Assembly (NCBI RefSeq): GCF_023343835.1
Contig: NC_064434.1
Coordinates: 13,559,505 to 13,623,504, forward strand
Length of the DNA: 64,000 nucleotides
Origin: Lagopus muta
Lineage: Eukaryota; Chordata; Aves; Galliformes; Phasianidae
Direction: 5' to 3'
Part shown: positions 1 through 11,664 of the stretch, in pieces
Layout: each line of letters starts with the position of its first letter
Numbering within the stretch: the stretch's first letter is position 1
Position numbers and translations under genes: made by a program
Notes under the pieces: generated by a model
What the model was told of the DNA's origin: nothing
Seen by the model: only the letters and a program-made list of their open reading frames with translations
Database searches by the model: none

Positions 1-72
1 TCTCTTCTGCATGAGGTCAGACTAGATAATCAGAGTGCTCCCTTTTGGCCTTGAAATCTATGAATCTATTAA
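1..72 (+). repeat. CR1-like LINE 3' end, truncated by window edge
   Basis: The segment GACTAGATAATCAGAG, then CCCTTTTGGCCTTGAA and ATCTATGAATCT, follows the layout of CR1/L3-type 3' ends (GACTAGATGATC..GGTCCCTTC..TCTATGA). It is old and diverged, and its 5' part lies outside the window. Confidence 0.5.
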
Positions 73-74
73 AT

Positions 75-2095
75 GAAAACAAATGTTACAATTAATCAAA
101 CTGCTTTTCCCCTGCTCTAACCCACAGTGTTAGTCATGAAAAATTGGCCTCTCAAGACACAGTTCTTTATGGCCATTTTGACTGGTGTTTGGTGCAATAC
201 CGCCATGAATTAACCACACCACAAGTGTCAATCTTTCCATTTCATTTTTTTTCACATTGGTTGCCTGCTGAAACTCAAATTATATTAGACCTTCAGAATG
301 CACGAATAGGTATCCCCATCAATAAAAAGATTCAGTAGGAGTTAGGACGGTAGCATCCAGCTGTAGAGGAGACATGGAAGTGTCTGCCAGCTGCAGCCTG
401 AAGCACTGAGACACAACATAATAACAAATGGCATACATCACGCGTGGGCAGAGTTTAATGTCCTAGAATGGAAACCCTGTTGCATCACCCGTGAGTAGAG
501 AATTGAATTATTATAATCGTCTAAGTCTAAGTGTAAACAGGATACATGGTGTATATTTTTACTTGGATCCCACGCTCATTATGTATTTGCCACAGCCATA
601 AACTATGACCAGTGCATGCTGCAAAACCTGAGATCCATCTGGGGTAACATGAAGAGGACAAAATTAGAGATGCCTCCTTCACACAATAAAAAGTTGACAA
701 CCTAACCAACCTACCCAATGATTAAGCTATCCTGAAAATAACTGTTCTCAGTCACATTAATTGTTCAGTGTAATTGTTTGTCTTCTTCCTGTGAATAAAA
801 TATATGAATTGTCAAATTTATGTGAAATGTTAAGTAATTTACCAATAGTCAAAATCAAACAAAATGTACAGGCTGCATTACCGTATGTGCAGAGTGGTTA
901 CAAAATATGACTTGCATTATTATAGCATGCCTTCAAAAATGGGATTTATGAAGGTGAAGTTTTGCTGTTATGTAATGTGCATTGTTTATTATGCTTGATA
1001 CAATGATTTGGGTAAAAAACTCTGCACTGAGAATAACCTTTTAAAACAAAAAACTTTTCAGATATAATTTTCCGGATAAAATATAAATGGAAACATATTC
1101 TACCTCTTCTTTTGGCCATCTACCAGCCTGTATTATAATAATGGAATAAGGGACAAGAAACTTTCAGTTACTCTGAGGAAAAAAAATAGAAAATAGCAAT
1201 ACATAAACTTGATTGAATATGAAAAAAAAAATAGTTGTGCATTATTTCATGTTTAAATGTACTACATTCTTCTGTAATTCTTTGAGTTTAGGGGGCATAT
1301 GAATTTCCAAAAGGGGAGTGAGCTTGAAATGGCAGTGTCTCCTCTGATTACCGACACTAGGAATGATTCATACAAGGTTTTCTACTGGCTTTTTTCTTAC
1401 TATACTTGAATACAGCTGTGATCTTAATGAGTATATCGATATATGAATGACTCAGAAGAATTTAGCATTTGTGTTGAAGTGATTTTATGAATTGCATCCT
1501 ATCATCCAGGACAAATGGCAATGCTATGGTGCCTACACGTAGCCTTCTTGCAATTTTTTCAGGTGTCATAGGATGTCTGAGACTTCTACACTGCACTGGC
1601 AGATATGACCTGCCTCCTCTGAAGATGCAGCTGGAGATCAGCCAGGATCCTGAGGAGCAGCTACCATCGCACGAGGCATCAGTGGTTAGTCAGCTGAATG
1701 AAGCCTGAGGCATCCAAGTTCTCACTGTATTAGCACAGATCTACTCGATACAGTCACCAGAGTCTGTAGGGTGACTCAACTTGCCTTAATGTAGGCAGCT
1801 AGTGGCTAAGCAGCCAAGTTGCTCTCTGGGTTTCTGTGTGTGCATTAACTAGATCTCCACTGACTCTGAAGGAAGTCTGAATACCTAGCTTGCATGTAGA
1901 TGGGTACACATTGATACATGGAGTGTACCCACAGATTCAAAGTGTAGGGGTCGATACAGCTGTCCAAACATTTAGAGTTATTTCAAATAATCAGGGCATC
2001 TAACTGCTTTCAAGGAAAGCAAAGGTCTAGTGTATATTCTGCATTACAATTCAAATTGTTACAGTGATGTTTCAGATACATTTGAGCATACTCTG
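75..2095. other. Intergenic DNA, no gene seen
   Basis: AT-rich unique sequence. Open frames are under 80 codons and resemble nothing known. No repeat, RNA gene or regulatory motif was recognised. Confidence 0.7.
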
Positions 2096-2096
2096 T

Positions 2097-2600
2097 TCTC
2101 GTGAGACCCCACCTGGACTACTGTGTCCAGTTTTGGAGCCCCCAGTACAATAAGGACATGGAGCAAGTCCAGAGGAGAGTCACAAAGATGATGATAGGTC
2201 TGGAACACCTACCCTACGAGGACAGACTGAGAAAGCTGAGGCTCTTCAGCCTGGAGAAGATTCCAAAGAGACCTTATAGCAGCCTTCTAGTACCTGAAGG
2301 GGGCCCATGGGAAAGCTGGGGAGGGACTTTTTAGAAGGGCAGATAGTGACAGGATGAGGGGAAATGGTTTTAAACTGAAAGAGGGTAGATTTATACTAGA
2401 TAACAGGAAGAAATTCTTTACTGTGAGAGTGGTGAGAAACTGGAACAGGTTGCCCAGTGAGGTTGTGAATGCCACCTCCCTGGAAGCATTCAAGGCCAGG
2501 CTGGATGGGGCTGTGAGCAACCTGGTCTAGAGGGAGGTGTCCCTGCTATAGGAGGGGGGTGTTGAAACCTGATGATCTTGCAACCCAATGGTAACATGCT
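2097..2600 (+). repeat. CR1 LINE fragment, 3' part of ORF2 and tail
   Basis: Conceptual translation starts [20 protein letters not shown] (first codon GTG), the C-terminal end of CR1 ORF2 beyond the reverse transcriptase. It is followed by [20 protein letters not shown] and the standard tail GGTTGTGAATGCCACCTCCC. Plus orientation. Frame disruptions make it dead. The 3' end is replaced by a 13-bp tandem duplication at 2588-2613. Confidence 0.93.
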
Positions 2601-2637
2601 ATGGTAACATGCTGCATTCAGATGTGAAGTCCTTGGT

Positions 2638-3128
2638 ACAGGAGAGACATGGACCTGTTGGAGCACATCCGGAGTAGGGCCACAGAAATGATCCAAAGGA
2701 TGGAATACTTCTCCTATGAGGACAGCTGAGAAAGCTGGGGCTGTTCAGCTTGGGAAAGCTTCTCTCAGATGCAAGGTGACCTGATAGAGGCTTTTTAGTA
2801 TCTAAAAGGGAGCTACAGGAAATAAGTGACCCTTTAGCAGGGTCTGTGGTGATAGGACAAGGGGAAATAGCTTTAAACTGAAAGAGGGTAAATTTATGTT
2901 AGACATAAGGAAAAAGTCTTTTACAGTGAGGATGGTGAGCTACTGGAACAGGTTGCCTAGAGATGTGGTGGATGCCCTAACCCTGAAGAGTTTCAAGGTG
3001 AGGTTGAATCGGGCGCTGGGCAACCTGATGTAGCTGTGCATGTTCCTGTTCATTGCAGGAGAGTTGGACTAGATGATTTTTAAAGGTTCCTTCCAACTAA
3101 AATGATTCTATGATTCCGTCATTCTATT
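2638..3128 (+). repeat. CR1 LINE fragment, second tandem copy
   Basis: Covers the same part of CR1 as the preceding element, in the same orientation: GAGCACATCCGGAGTAGGGC, then GAACAGGTTGCCTAGAGATG, and the terminal GGACTAGATGATTTTTAAAG with ATGATTCTATGATTCC. It is complete to the CR1 3' terminus but 5'-truncated, as usual for CR1. Confidence 0.93.
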
Positions 3129-3129
3129 T

Positions 3130-5645
3130 TTCTGTATCAGCCAGCACAAAGAGGATAAATTCAGGCAACTGAACTAGAGTTCATAATTCCTCCATAATGC
3201 CTTCAGCAAATGCTTCTGCATTCCAGACTGCAGACACCACAGTTCTTAATAAGAGGTAAGCATGCTTAAAGTAATATTGTAGGCAGAACTGGGCAATTAA
3301 TTAACCAGCTGCTCATCCAGTCTGGGTTTTGGGAAAACTCAACTCACTGGAGCCTTTAGCCAATGACAGACACCATCCTTCTTGTCTCATCATCCATCAC
3401 CATGCTCAGTTAGTGCTATTTTAAGTCCATGACTGCATTTACAAAATAGATTATCAGGGCAACCAACCTCAGACTGCCCCAAAGAGGGTCAGATTAATAA
3501 CTGGGAGGGGGTGCTCCCAAACTGTCAAGGGCAATCAGAATTAATGCTTAAGAGGAAATAAAACTGAGCAGATGAAAACCAAGAAACTGGGACTTCCCTG
3601 AGGGATGACGAAAACACTTTAGAATAATGGCCCAATTATTTAATTCTGAATTTCAGTGAAAATCCTATAAAAGTACTTAAAACACCCCCATTAGCACTAA
3701 ATGAGCTCATCTTGATTAATGTTATTAAAATAATTGCCAAAGAGTTTAGTAATAATTAAGTCTTTTATCTCAGGTGATAAATTCTTAACATTCTAGATAC
3801 ATTAGTATAAAGCATAAAAATAAAAGTTTATTTTCATTTTTATTTTTCTAATTTTTTATCTTCTTTCTTCACCCTCACCAACAGACAAAGCAACATGTGC
3901 ACATTTCCACCCTAACCCCTGTAAGTATTGCAGAGGCAAATTATGCAATAACATTCCCATTGTTTCATCTGAGTGCTTAGATGCTTCTACCTGCTCAGAC
4001 CACTGACTTTGATGGCTATTCAAGACACCGGATTAGAAGATGAATTTCTCTAACAACTCTTAACATTAACTGCATGGTGTGGTCTCACTCAGACAGTCTG
4101 CTCCACCACCTGTTTCTTTGTACTGGTCTACCCTTGAAATCTTAATCAGATGCCTACATTTAGGTTGATGGATCCAACTCTTCAAACCCTGTATAGGTAC
4201 ACAATTTGAGTAAAAATTCAAGTCCACTCGAAGCCATTAAAAAAAAACCCACAGTTTTCAATGCTGAATTTGCTTAGACTGATGGAACTGGTAACTGAGG
4301 ACAGTGCTAAACTTCTCCCTTCCCTCCATCCTCATCATGACCACATGTTGGAGTCCCTTTACTGATATTGGGTAAAAGTTCTATTGCTCCTAATATTCAA
4401 AAGATGCACTGTGCTTTTCACAATATCGAGAAGAGCCTTCGAGTCCTTAGTAATTTTTCCCAGGTTCCAGTGACACGTCAGCAGCATTTTTCCTTGTGTT
4501 AGGGCTCAGAGCAAACTATAACTTGCAGGTGTTCAAACTGCATTGCACTCAGAATGATAGGAGGCTGTTTTTCCTTATCTTCTCCATTGCAGGCTCCTCA
4601 GGCTGCATAGGGGCACAATGAGGTTTGCTCTTGAGTAGACATAAAAGGAAAGTTTGGGAAGCTTTCCTCTGCTGTACTGTCACACAAGCTACAGTCCTTA
4701 TCAGTAAGTATACAGGTGTCTTTATGAGTGCCCTTGGAGACAGGAACCACCCAAAAGAGACAAACTGCAGATAGCACTATAGTGGCATCTACTTCTGGAG
4801 TGGTACTGTGAGGATGGTGCCCATATGATTAGAAGGTCTGAGGATTTTCTGTCCTCAGTTAGACACAACAGAGCTATAGATGATTTGAAAAGCATGGCAC
4901 CAACTACAAACCTAGCATCCTGTGTGAGCATGTAGTGAAGCTAGCATGACCATACTCCACTGAGCTACACCAAGCAGTGCTACAGTGGAAAGAAAAAGGT
5001 GACTTCAGTTCTGTTAGATCTCCTCGCAAACCTGCTTCCACACATTGTTATCAAGTGATGCCAACAAAGAGTTTACTTGATCTGAAGTGATTTTTGTTTA
5101 AAGTCATGTTTTGATGTTATTTGTGTGCCTGTCCATAGAGCAGCTTTGGACAGTACGGAGGGAGTGTCAAAGAAATCTGAGCCTGTAAACACAGACCACA
5201 AAATCTGAGCAGGGAAACGCATATTTTGATCTAAGGGAAATAATTGCACCCAGGGATTTCTTGAAATTGAAATAAAACCAAACAAGTTCTAGTTACTTTC
5301 TCTGAATCAAGTGATTTTTTTATAAGTTTCCCATAAGTTGCACAAAACCACTGGTTCTCCATTTCCTGACATTTCTTTGACAACTTGAAAGATCTGATGC
5401 AATCTGTGGAAATGTATACAGCATGAAACGTCTTCAAATTTCACAGATATTTTCCTTTCATCTCACATCTTGCAACATGTAGCCATTATTGGATAGCAGT
5501 TTGCAATTTCACTTGTCTACACTCAAGCTTTTGTAAAATGTCCTTGTTTGTTGCTGATGGAAAAAAATGTCTTGAAGCTTAAACTGTTTCTCCCTATATG
5601 CCAACAAACTGGCAGCAAAATGTGCATCCTTGCAACTTTCTGGGA
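3130..5645. other. Intergenic DNA, no gene seen
   Basis: Unique AT-rich sequence. Only scattered short open frames (at most about 70 codons). Nothing recognised. Confidence 0.7.
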
Positions 5646-5647
5646 AA

Positions 5648-5785
5648 TCATAGAATCACAGAGTCAGAGAATGGATGGATAGGGAGAACCTTAAAGACCA
5701 CCCAATCCCAACCTCCTGCTATAGACAGGGTTGCCAGCCACTAGATCAGACTGCCCAGGGCCCCATCCAACCTGGCCAAAAAATA
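5648..5785 (-). repeat. CR1 LINE 3' end fragment
   Basis: Reverse-oriented 3' terminus: ATCATAGAATCACAGAGTC, then AACCTTAAAGACCACCC and the diagnostic ACTGCCCAGGGCCCCATCC. About 140 bp of 3' tail only. The consensus resembles chicken-type CR1 families. Confidence 0.92.
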
Positions 5786-5789
5786 CCAC

Positions 5790-8570
5790 CCACTTTGTTA
5801 ACCTCACAGACTTTGACTTGCAAGGACTCATTTGGTTTCTGAATTTATTTCTCTCTGGCTCTATTTAGTCTCCTATCAGTCCTATCCAGACTCTTTTCCC
5901 TTTGCCACCCCCAGATTTACCTTCCATCTTCTCCCTCCCACCAGTTCCCAGCCCAGTTTCTTCTCCCCACATGTGCTGGATTTCTGTGACAAGGTTTTGG
6001 TAGCAGGGAGTTGCTGCAGGGATGGGCTCTGCAAGCAGAGTCCAGCACTTCCCCGTGTCAGATTAAAGCCAGCTCCAGCTGCTCTACATGGAACCCTCTA
6101 CTGCTGCTCCTGAAGGATGGGCCCTGTGATATGCAGCCATGTCGGAGCAGAGCTTGGAGAGCTGCAGCCTGGGGGAAGACCATATAGGATCAGTTCAGGA
6201 GGGATGGCATCTTGTGGCATCTGGCCCTGCCCTACATGGAGCAGAGGCATAGAGTGACCATGGAAGAGTGATAGAGATAAAGCATAATGGACTGAGTACA
6301 GTCCTTATTCACCATCCCCCTGCACTGCTTGGTGGGAAGAGGTAGAAGCAGGTAGGAATGGGTGAAGGTGGTTTTAGTTTGCTTTGAGTTCTTATGGTTC
6401 TGGTCTGTTTGTTGTTGGCAATAAATTATATTAAACTCCTTAAACTGAGTCTGCTTTGCTAGTGATGGTAACTGGTGAGCAACCTTATTAATTTATCAAC
6501 CTTTGAACCTTTTCCATCATATTTTCTCTTCATCTTCCTTTCCAGATGGGTGATAAGAAAGCAGTGTGCTGGAGTTTATCTCCCCATCAAGATTAAATCA
6601 CCATACCAATGATATTTTTCTTCTATTCAAAATGAAGATTAGGGTCCTACAGGTGAACCCCGTGTGGCCTGTGGAAGTCTGTCCAGCCCGATCCATAGCA
6701 GCAGATTGAGTAGAGCCAGGACACAGCTACAGATCCCCATCATCTGAATTGGTAGATGCTTCTAGCAAGGCAAGAACCATTTCTGACTGGGAACTGTCAA
6801 AGATAGCATCCTCCAATCAGTTTCTGTGCACAGCTAGAATGATCTAGTTGTGCAGGGATTAGACTTGATGAGGACCTATTAACTAGCCAGGTTATAAGCA
6901 GCTGTCATGTCTTGAGGACAAAGAGACTTTAATAATATAGATATTCCCAGATGTCTTCAGGCACAGAGAACAAGGCCTGGCATTGTTCAAAGCAAACACA
7001 CAGTCAGGTTCCCAGTACTCCTTTCCCAGAACCTCTGCCCTGCTGCATTTGTGCAACCAAAAACAAGGAACAGTAATACATATATACATATACTGAAGGT
7101 TGTAAATCTGTCCTGGCCACTGAACACACCTTCATCCTCCTGACAGATGGTTTTTGCCCACAAGAACAAGCCCATGAACACTGTTTGCTCGGTGTTCCTC
7201 TTTTGATTTCACTCTGCCATGTGTTTTTCTGAGCTCTCCTCTGCACTCAGACACTTCCCACACCAACAAAACACAGAGCAGTGTGGCTGGCTAGCTTGTG
7301 CTGCTCAGATGTTGCTAAATTCCCATTGAGAAGTAATGCTGAATTTGGCTGTAGGTGTTTTTCCCCAATTAAAACTAGCAGGAGTGTGTTTTGTGAATGG
7401 TGTAGGGGGAAGGGAGTGTGAAAAATAGAAGCGCCCCATTCAGTTGCACAAGCTTCAGGAGCAATTAGTAACTCAGAGGGGAAAAAATCATGAACCAAAT
7501 CATAGGAAATGGCAATGGAGCTGCAAAGATGACATCATAGTTTATTGGAATTATTTAAACATCTTAGACATATGTGCAAAGCTCAGTGGAGAACTCCAGT
7601 GCTACATGCCAGTGAAAATCAGCCTTTCATTCAGGATCAAGTCTAATATCCTCCTGGCTTCACATTGGAGTGCTTTACTCATCTTTTTTATACATGGCAT
7701 CTAAATAAAGCTTCTGTCATAATTAGCTGTGCTGAAACAACCTTGAGTATCACATGATGATACATATGCTTTAGCTGATGTGCATCCGGAGAGAAAGCTA
7801 ACCAGAACCACAGGATATTTCAGACCTTGGGGGGAGGGAAGTGAGCAACTCTGCTGTGGAAAGTAGCTGGAAGTTATCCAGCTTCTCCAGGCCAGTCAGT
7901 CATGAATATCCTGCTTTGGCCACAGAGGAGCTGTGGAGGAAGCAGGCTCACAACAATTGGGAAAGGTTTGTAACCACAGGAGTCAAATGAATGAAGCCAA
8001 GAGGCAGCCAAGTGATGCAATTCATGGAAAAAAAAAAAAAGAAAGAAAGAAAGAAAGAAACAAAACAAAACAAAACAAAACCTCTTCAGCTCCTACACAG
8101 GAGCATTCATCATTCACTGTGACCTTCCAGGAATGTGCTGACAGACACAAAGCGTTTTGTGTGACATTGTGCCAGTGAACTGGAATGACTGCTGCTCACA
8201 GCGTTGTTTCCTAACAGCAGGGCACCATCTTCTGGAGGCTGCAAAGACTGTCCTGTCCCGGCTGCTCCTTGAGCAGGTCTGGAAGGGCTGAAGAGGGGTG
8301 AGAATGATGCACCAGCCTTTTGAAAGCAATTTAGGGACTAAAAATATCTACTATTCAGGCCTCCTATTAAATCCAGACGCTGTGTCAATTAGATGCAAGT
8401 GCCTGAGTGGCAGAGAGGGGTGTGTAAAGGAAGGGGTGGTGGTGCTGTGCTGAGTAGGATGGAGCTTGGGGGAAAATCTTAAGAACATCCTCATAGAATG
8501 TGCTCACAGGAAGAGCCACAGCTGGACAGACAGAAATGGACAGACAGACAGACACTGCACTTCTCCTTGA
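5790..8570. other. Intergenic DNA with a purine microsatellite
   Basis: No supported gene. A C-rich patch around 5830-6120 gives a 93-codon frame with no recognisable domain. The only structured element is the A/GAAA/CAAAA repeat at 8028-8080. Confidence 0.65.
8028..8080. repeat. Compound simple repeat: A13, (GAAA)n, (CAAAA)n
   Basis: Read directly: 13 A, then about five GAAA units, then about four CAAAA units. A pure purine/A-rich microsatellite, likely length-variable. Confidence 0.95.
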
Positions 8571-8572
8571 CT

Positions 8573-9430
8573 GAACTTCATGAGATTACTGCAAGCCTGT
8601 CCAGGTCCCCCTGGATGACTGCAGCCCTCTCATGAGCCACTGCCCTCAGTTTTGTGTCACCTGCAAATTTACTCAGAGTGCACTGTACCTCATCATCCAG
8701 ATTTTTAATGAATATGTTAAGCAGGACTGGACCCAGTACTGACCCATAGGACACTCTTCTTGCTGGCCTCCAGTCAGGCTTTGCACTTTTGACCACTGCC
8801 CTCTGGGCCTAGACATTCAGCCGGTTTACAAGCCACTGCACTGCATCACCAGTAGTTTCTCCATGAAGATCTTATGTGGTCAGTGTCAAAAACCTCACTG
8901 AAGTCCAAGAAAACAATTCCCACTGCTCCCCTCTCATCCATCAGGTTACTCATTTCACTACAGAATCTTATCAGGTTGGTCAGGTATGACTTTCCCTTGC
9001 AGAATCCACAATGACTACTCCTGATGATGATTTTTTTTCTCCTCTGTCTGTTTCCAGGATGAGCTGTTCCAACAGCTTCCAAGGAGCAGTCACTAAGTCC
9101 TCCCTTTTTCTCTTCCCAAAGAAAGGAGTGACATTTGCTTTTCTCTACTCTTCTGGCACTTTTCCCAGTGGCCACTATCTAAGATTATAGAGAATGGCCT
9201 CGCAACCACACCTGCCAGCCTCCTCAGCACTCATGGGTGCATCCCACCCAAATGGGATGCACCCAAATCCCACCAAATGTCTTGTTTGCTCAAGTAGTTT
9301 CTGACCTGATCTTCTTCTACCAAAGGTACATCTTTTTTTGCTCCAACCTTTCAGATTGGCCTCTGGGACCTGAGATTCCTGAAAGGCAGTCTTGGTGATA
9401 AAGACTGAGGCAAAATTGGCATTCACCAAT
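8573..9430 (-). repeat. CR1 LINE ORF2 relic (reverse-transcriptase region), minus orientation
   Basis: Three degraded minus-strand frames together read through the CR1 ORF2 RT core. 9429-9175 carries NANFASVFITKTAF. 9175-8846 carries CKGKSYLTNLI and IVFLDFSEVFDT (FLDFSKAFDT motif). 8796-8578 carries GSVLGPVLLNIFIKNLDDEV and CTLSKFAGDTKL. The YADD-type catalytic box reads FAGD instead of FADD, and there are frameshifts and stops, so it is inactive. It contains a perfect 12-bp hairpin (9235-9264) absent from CR1 as I know it. Confidence 0.9.
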
Positions 9431-9455
9431 CTCTGGAAAGAGAGGGAGAAAAAAA

Positions 9456-9495
9456 GTGTGCATTACAGATACATAGTGTGCATTACAGATACATT
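9456..9495. repeat. 20-bp tandem duplication
   Basis: GTGTGCATTACAGATACATA at 9456-9475 is followed immediately by the same 20-mer with one change (last base T) at 9476-9495. It lies just beyond the CR1 relic. Confidence 0.95.
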
Positions 9496-11085
9496 TCTGG
9501 CTTTTCATAGATTATACTGTGTTTTGTATTTCTTGGTCCAAAGAGGATTGATTTGATCCAACACCTCTGAGCTTGCTGGTGGTTGTGATACAGAGAGCTG
9601 TAAGCTGGTATCTCAATACAACACCTGATCCTGACATCAGTTACATCTTCCTAGGTAATTTCAGAGTAAAACATGTTTTAATTTTAGATGCAATTCACGT
9701 GAAAGAAATGTGGTTTATATACTGGATGCAGGCACATCTGTTATCTTACGCTTAAATTTATCAGAAGCACAAGGACACCATTTCCCACTGCCATAGTCAT
9801 TAGCTTCTTTAGGCTGCTTTGGATACAACATATTTTACTTCTGCTTTCAGAGCTGTACAGTGTAGTGTTCCAGCAGCTAAGGCCCCTCTGGGAGAATCCC
9901 TGACCCCTCAAGCCTGTGCACACTTCTTGCACTCTGTCTACTGAAGGCACAAGCCAAGGAAGACACAGATTAGGCAATTGAAATTTCTATGAGTTTTCAT
10001 TGCAGAAAACTAGAGATGACACCAGTATGGCCCTGCATACCATGAAGACACAATCAGCACTGTACAATGTGTTGAGGGATGTAGGCATTCCTCTAAAACT
10101 GGTTATGCCTCCAGTGCTGACCCTCAGATTCTCTTCAGAGTTCATTGCCCACCTTTTACCCACTCCAGGCACAAACTCAGCACAGACACCTGAGTACGAA
10201 GTAGCATGAATTTTACTTTCCTGTGCCACGCTTTTGTCCAAACTCATAGACTCACCTAAAACAAGTACCTGCTCCATTTTACATCTACAAACCCACAGTT
10301 CCCAAGCCCTTTGACAGTTGAGGTGTGTGTCTTGCTATCTTTCTCTTTGAAAAGCTGAAGTCACACAGGTTAGCTGAAAGGCAATGCCATAGGTACCATG
10401 AACAGAAGTCTTTAGGCAGTTGAGTACATCTGAGAGTTCAAGTCAGACAGATTGCTGCTTATCAGCAGCAGAAGCTAAAGGCAGACAGGTTTCCCCCACC
10501 CTCCTACTCATTTGTCTTTCCTGAAACCCTTCCAGCACAACACATTGTGCAAAGGAAGAAGAGGGGGTAGTGCTGGGATGCATGGCATTAGTCTGCACTG
10601 AGTGCCATAGTGCGTGCCTTGATGAGTACTCCTACTGACTGGCTGGCAATTCAGGAAGCAGAAAAGAAGCTGTCTCACTGCACAAGTGGTCTGGCTGGTC
10701 TTGGACAGACTTTGTTGTCTGAGTGGGCCTGGAACTCTGCAGCCCACACAGGAGGACAGGAGTGGAACCTGGCCAAGAGGGTGGATGGATGTGTGTACTG
10801 AGGTCTTGGAGATCTTGACCATGAATGAGGTTGCACAATGATAAATAGCTTCATGTATGGCTGGATTTTAGTAGTGCAGTCTGGATGGGCTCATCTGACA
10901 AGAAGAAGCAAAATAAACTGGTAAAATAAAGAGCATAAGGAGCTGCTTGACTTCACCGTGTCCTCCACATAGTTGGTGTATCAACTGGCCAAAGCCAAGG
11001 AGAGAGCACTCTTTGTCACATGAAGGCAGAGACTGAGAAGATAAAGGCACAGAAAATACCAACCACAGTTGATAGAATAAGAGTG
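9496..11085. other. Intergenic DNA, no gene seen
   Basis: Several overlapping open frames of 60-104 codons occur on both strands, mutually incompatible and without recognisable domains. No repeat family recognised. Confidence 0.6.
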
Positions 11086-11088
11086 GTG

Positions 11089-11660
11089 GACAGCAGGGTG
11101 AGGGAGGTGATTGTCCCTCTTTACTCCACCTGCTTGAGGCCCTATGTGGAATATTGTGTCCATTTCTGGGGCCCCCAACACACAGAAAAGATATCAGGCT
11201 TATGGGATCAGTCCAGAGGATGCTCAGAGGGCTGGAACACATCTCCTATGAAGACAGGCTGAAGGAGCTGGGCTTGTTCAGTCAGGAGAAGAGAAAGCTG
11301 CAGGGAGACATTATTGCAACCTTCCATTATTTAAAGGGAAATTATAAATAATAGGGAATTCAACCTTTTACATGAGTAGATAGTGATGGGACAAGGGGGA
11401 ATGGTTTTAAACTAAAGGAGGGGAGGTTTAGATTTAGATTAGATGTAGGGGGAAGTTTATCACTGAGAGGGCAGTAAGGACCTGGCACAGCTGCCCGGAG
11501 AGGTGGTGGATGCCCCATCCCTTGAGGTGTTCAAGGCCAGGTTGGATGGTGCCCTGGGTGACTGATCTAGCACTTGATCTAGTGGTTGGCAACCCTTCCT
11601 GAGGCAGGTTGATCCCTGAGGTCTCTTCTGATCCAAGTCGTTCTATGATTCTGTGATAAA
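11089..11660 (+). repeat. CR1 LINE fragment, ORF2 C-terminus to 3' end
   Basis: Starts with coding remnant DSRVREVIVPLYSTCLRPYV followed by EYCVHFWGPQ, continues through GACAGGCTGAAGGAGCTGGG, and ends with ATCCAAGTCGTTCTATGATT. Plus orientation, 5'-truncated, with internal stops and small deletions. Confidence 0.93.
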
Positions 11661-11664
11661 TGCA

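Noticed and set aside
2101..2334. Frame resembling a reverse-transcriptase C-terminus as a gene
   Set aside because: It is the ORF2 remnant of a truncated CR1 LINE.
5832..6113. 93-codon plus-strand frame
   Set aside because: C/T-rich composition, no domain, no splice or promoter signals; probably chance.
10508..11242. Cluster of 63-124-codon frames on both strands
   Set aside because: Mutually overlapping, no domains, and the upper part is CR1.
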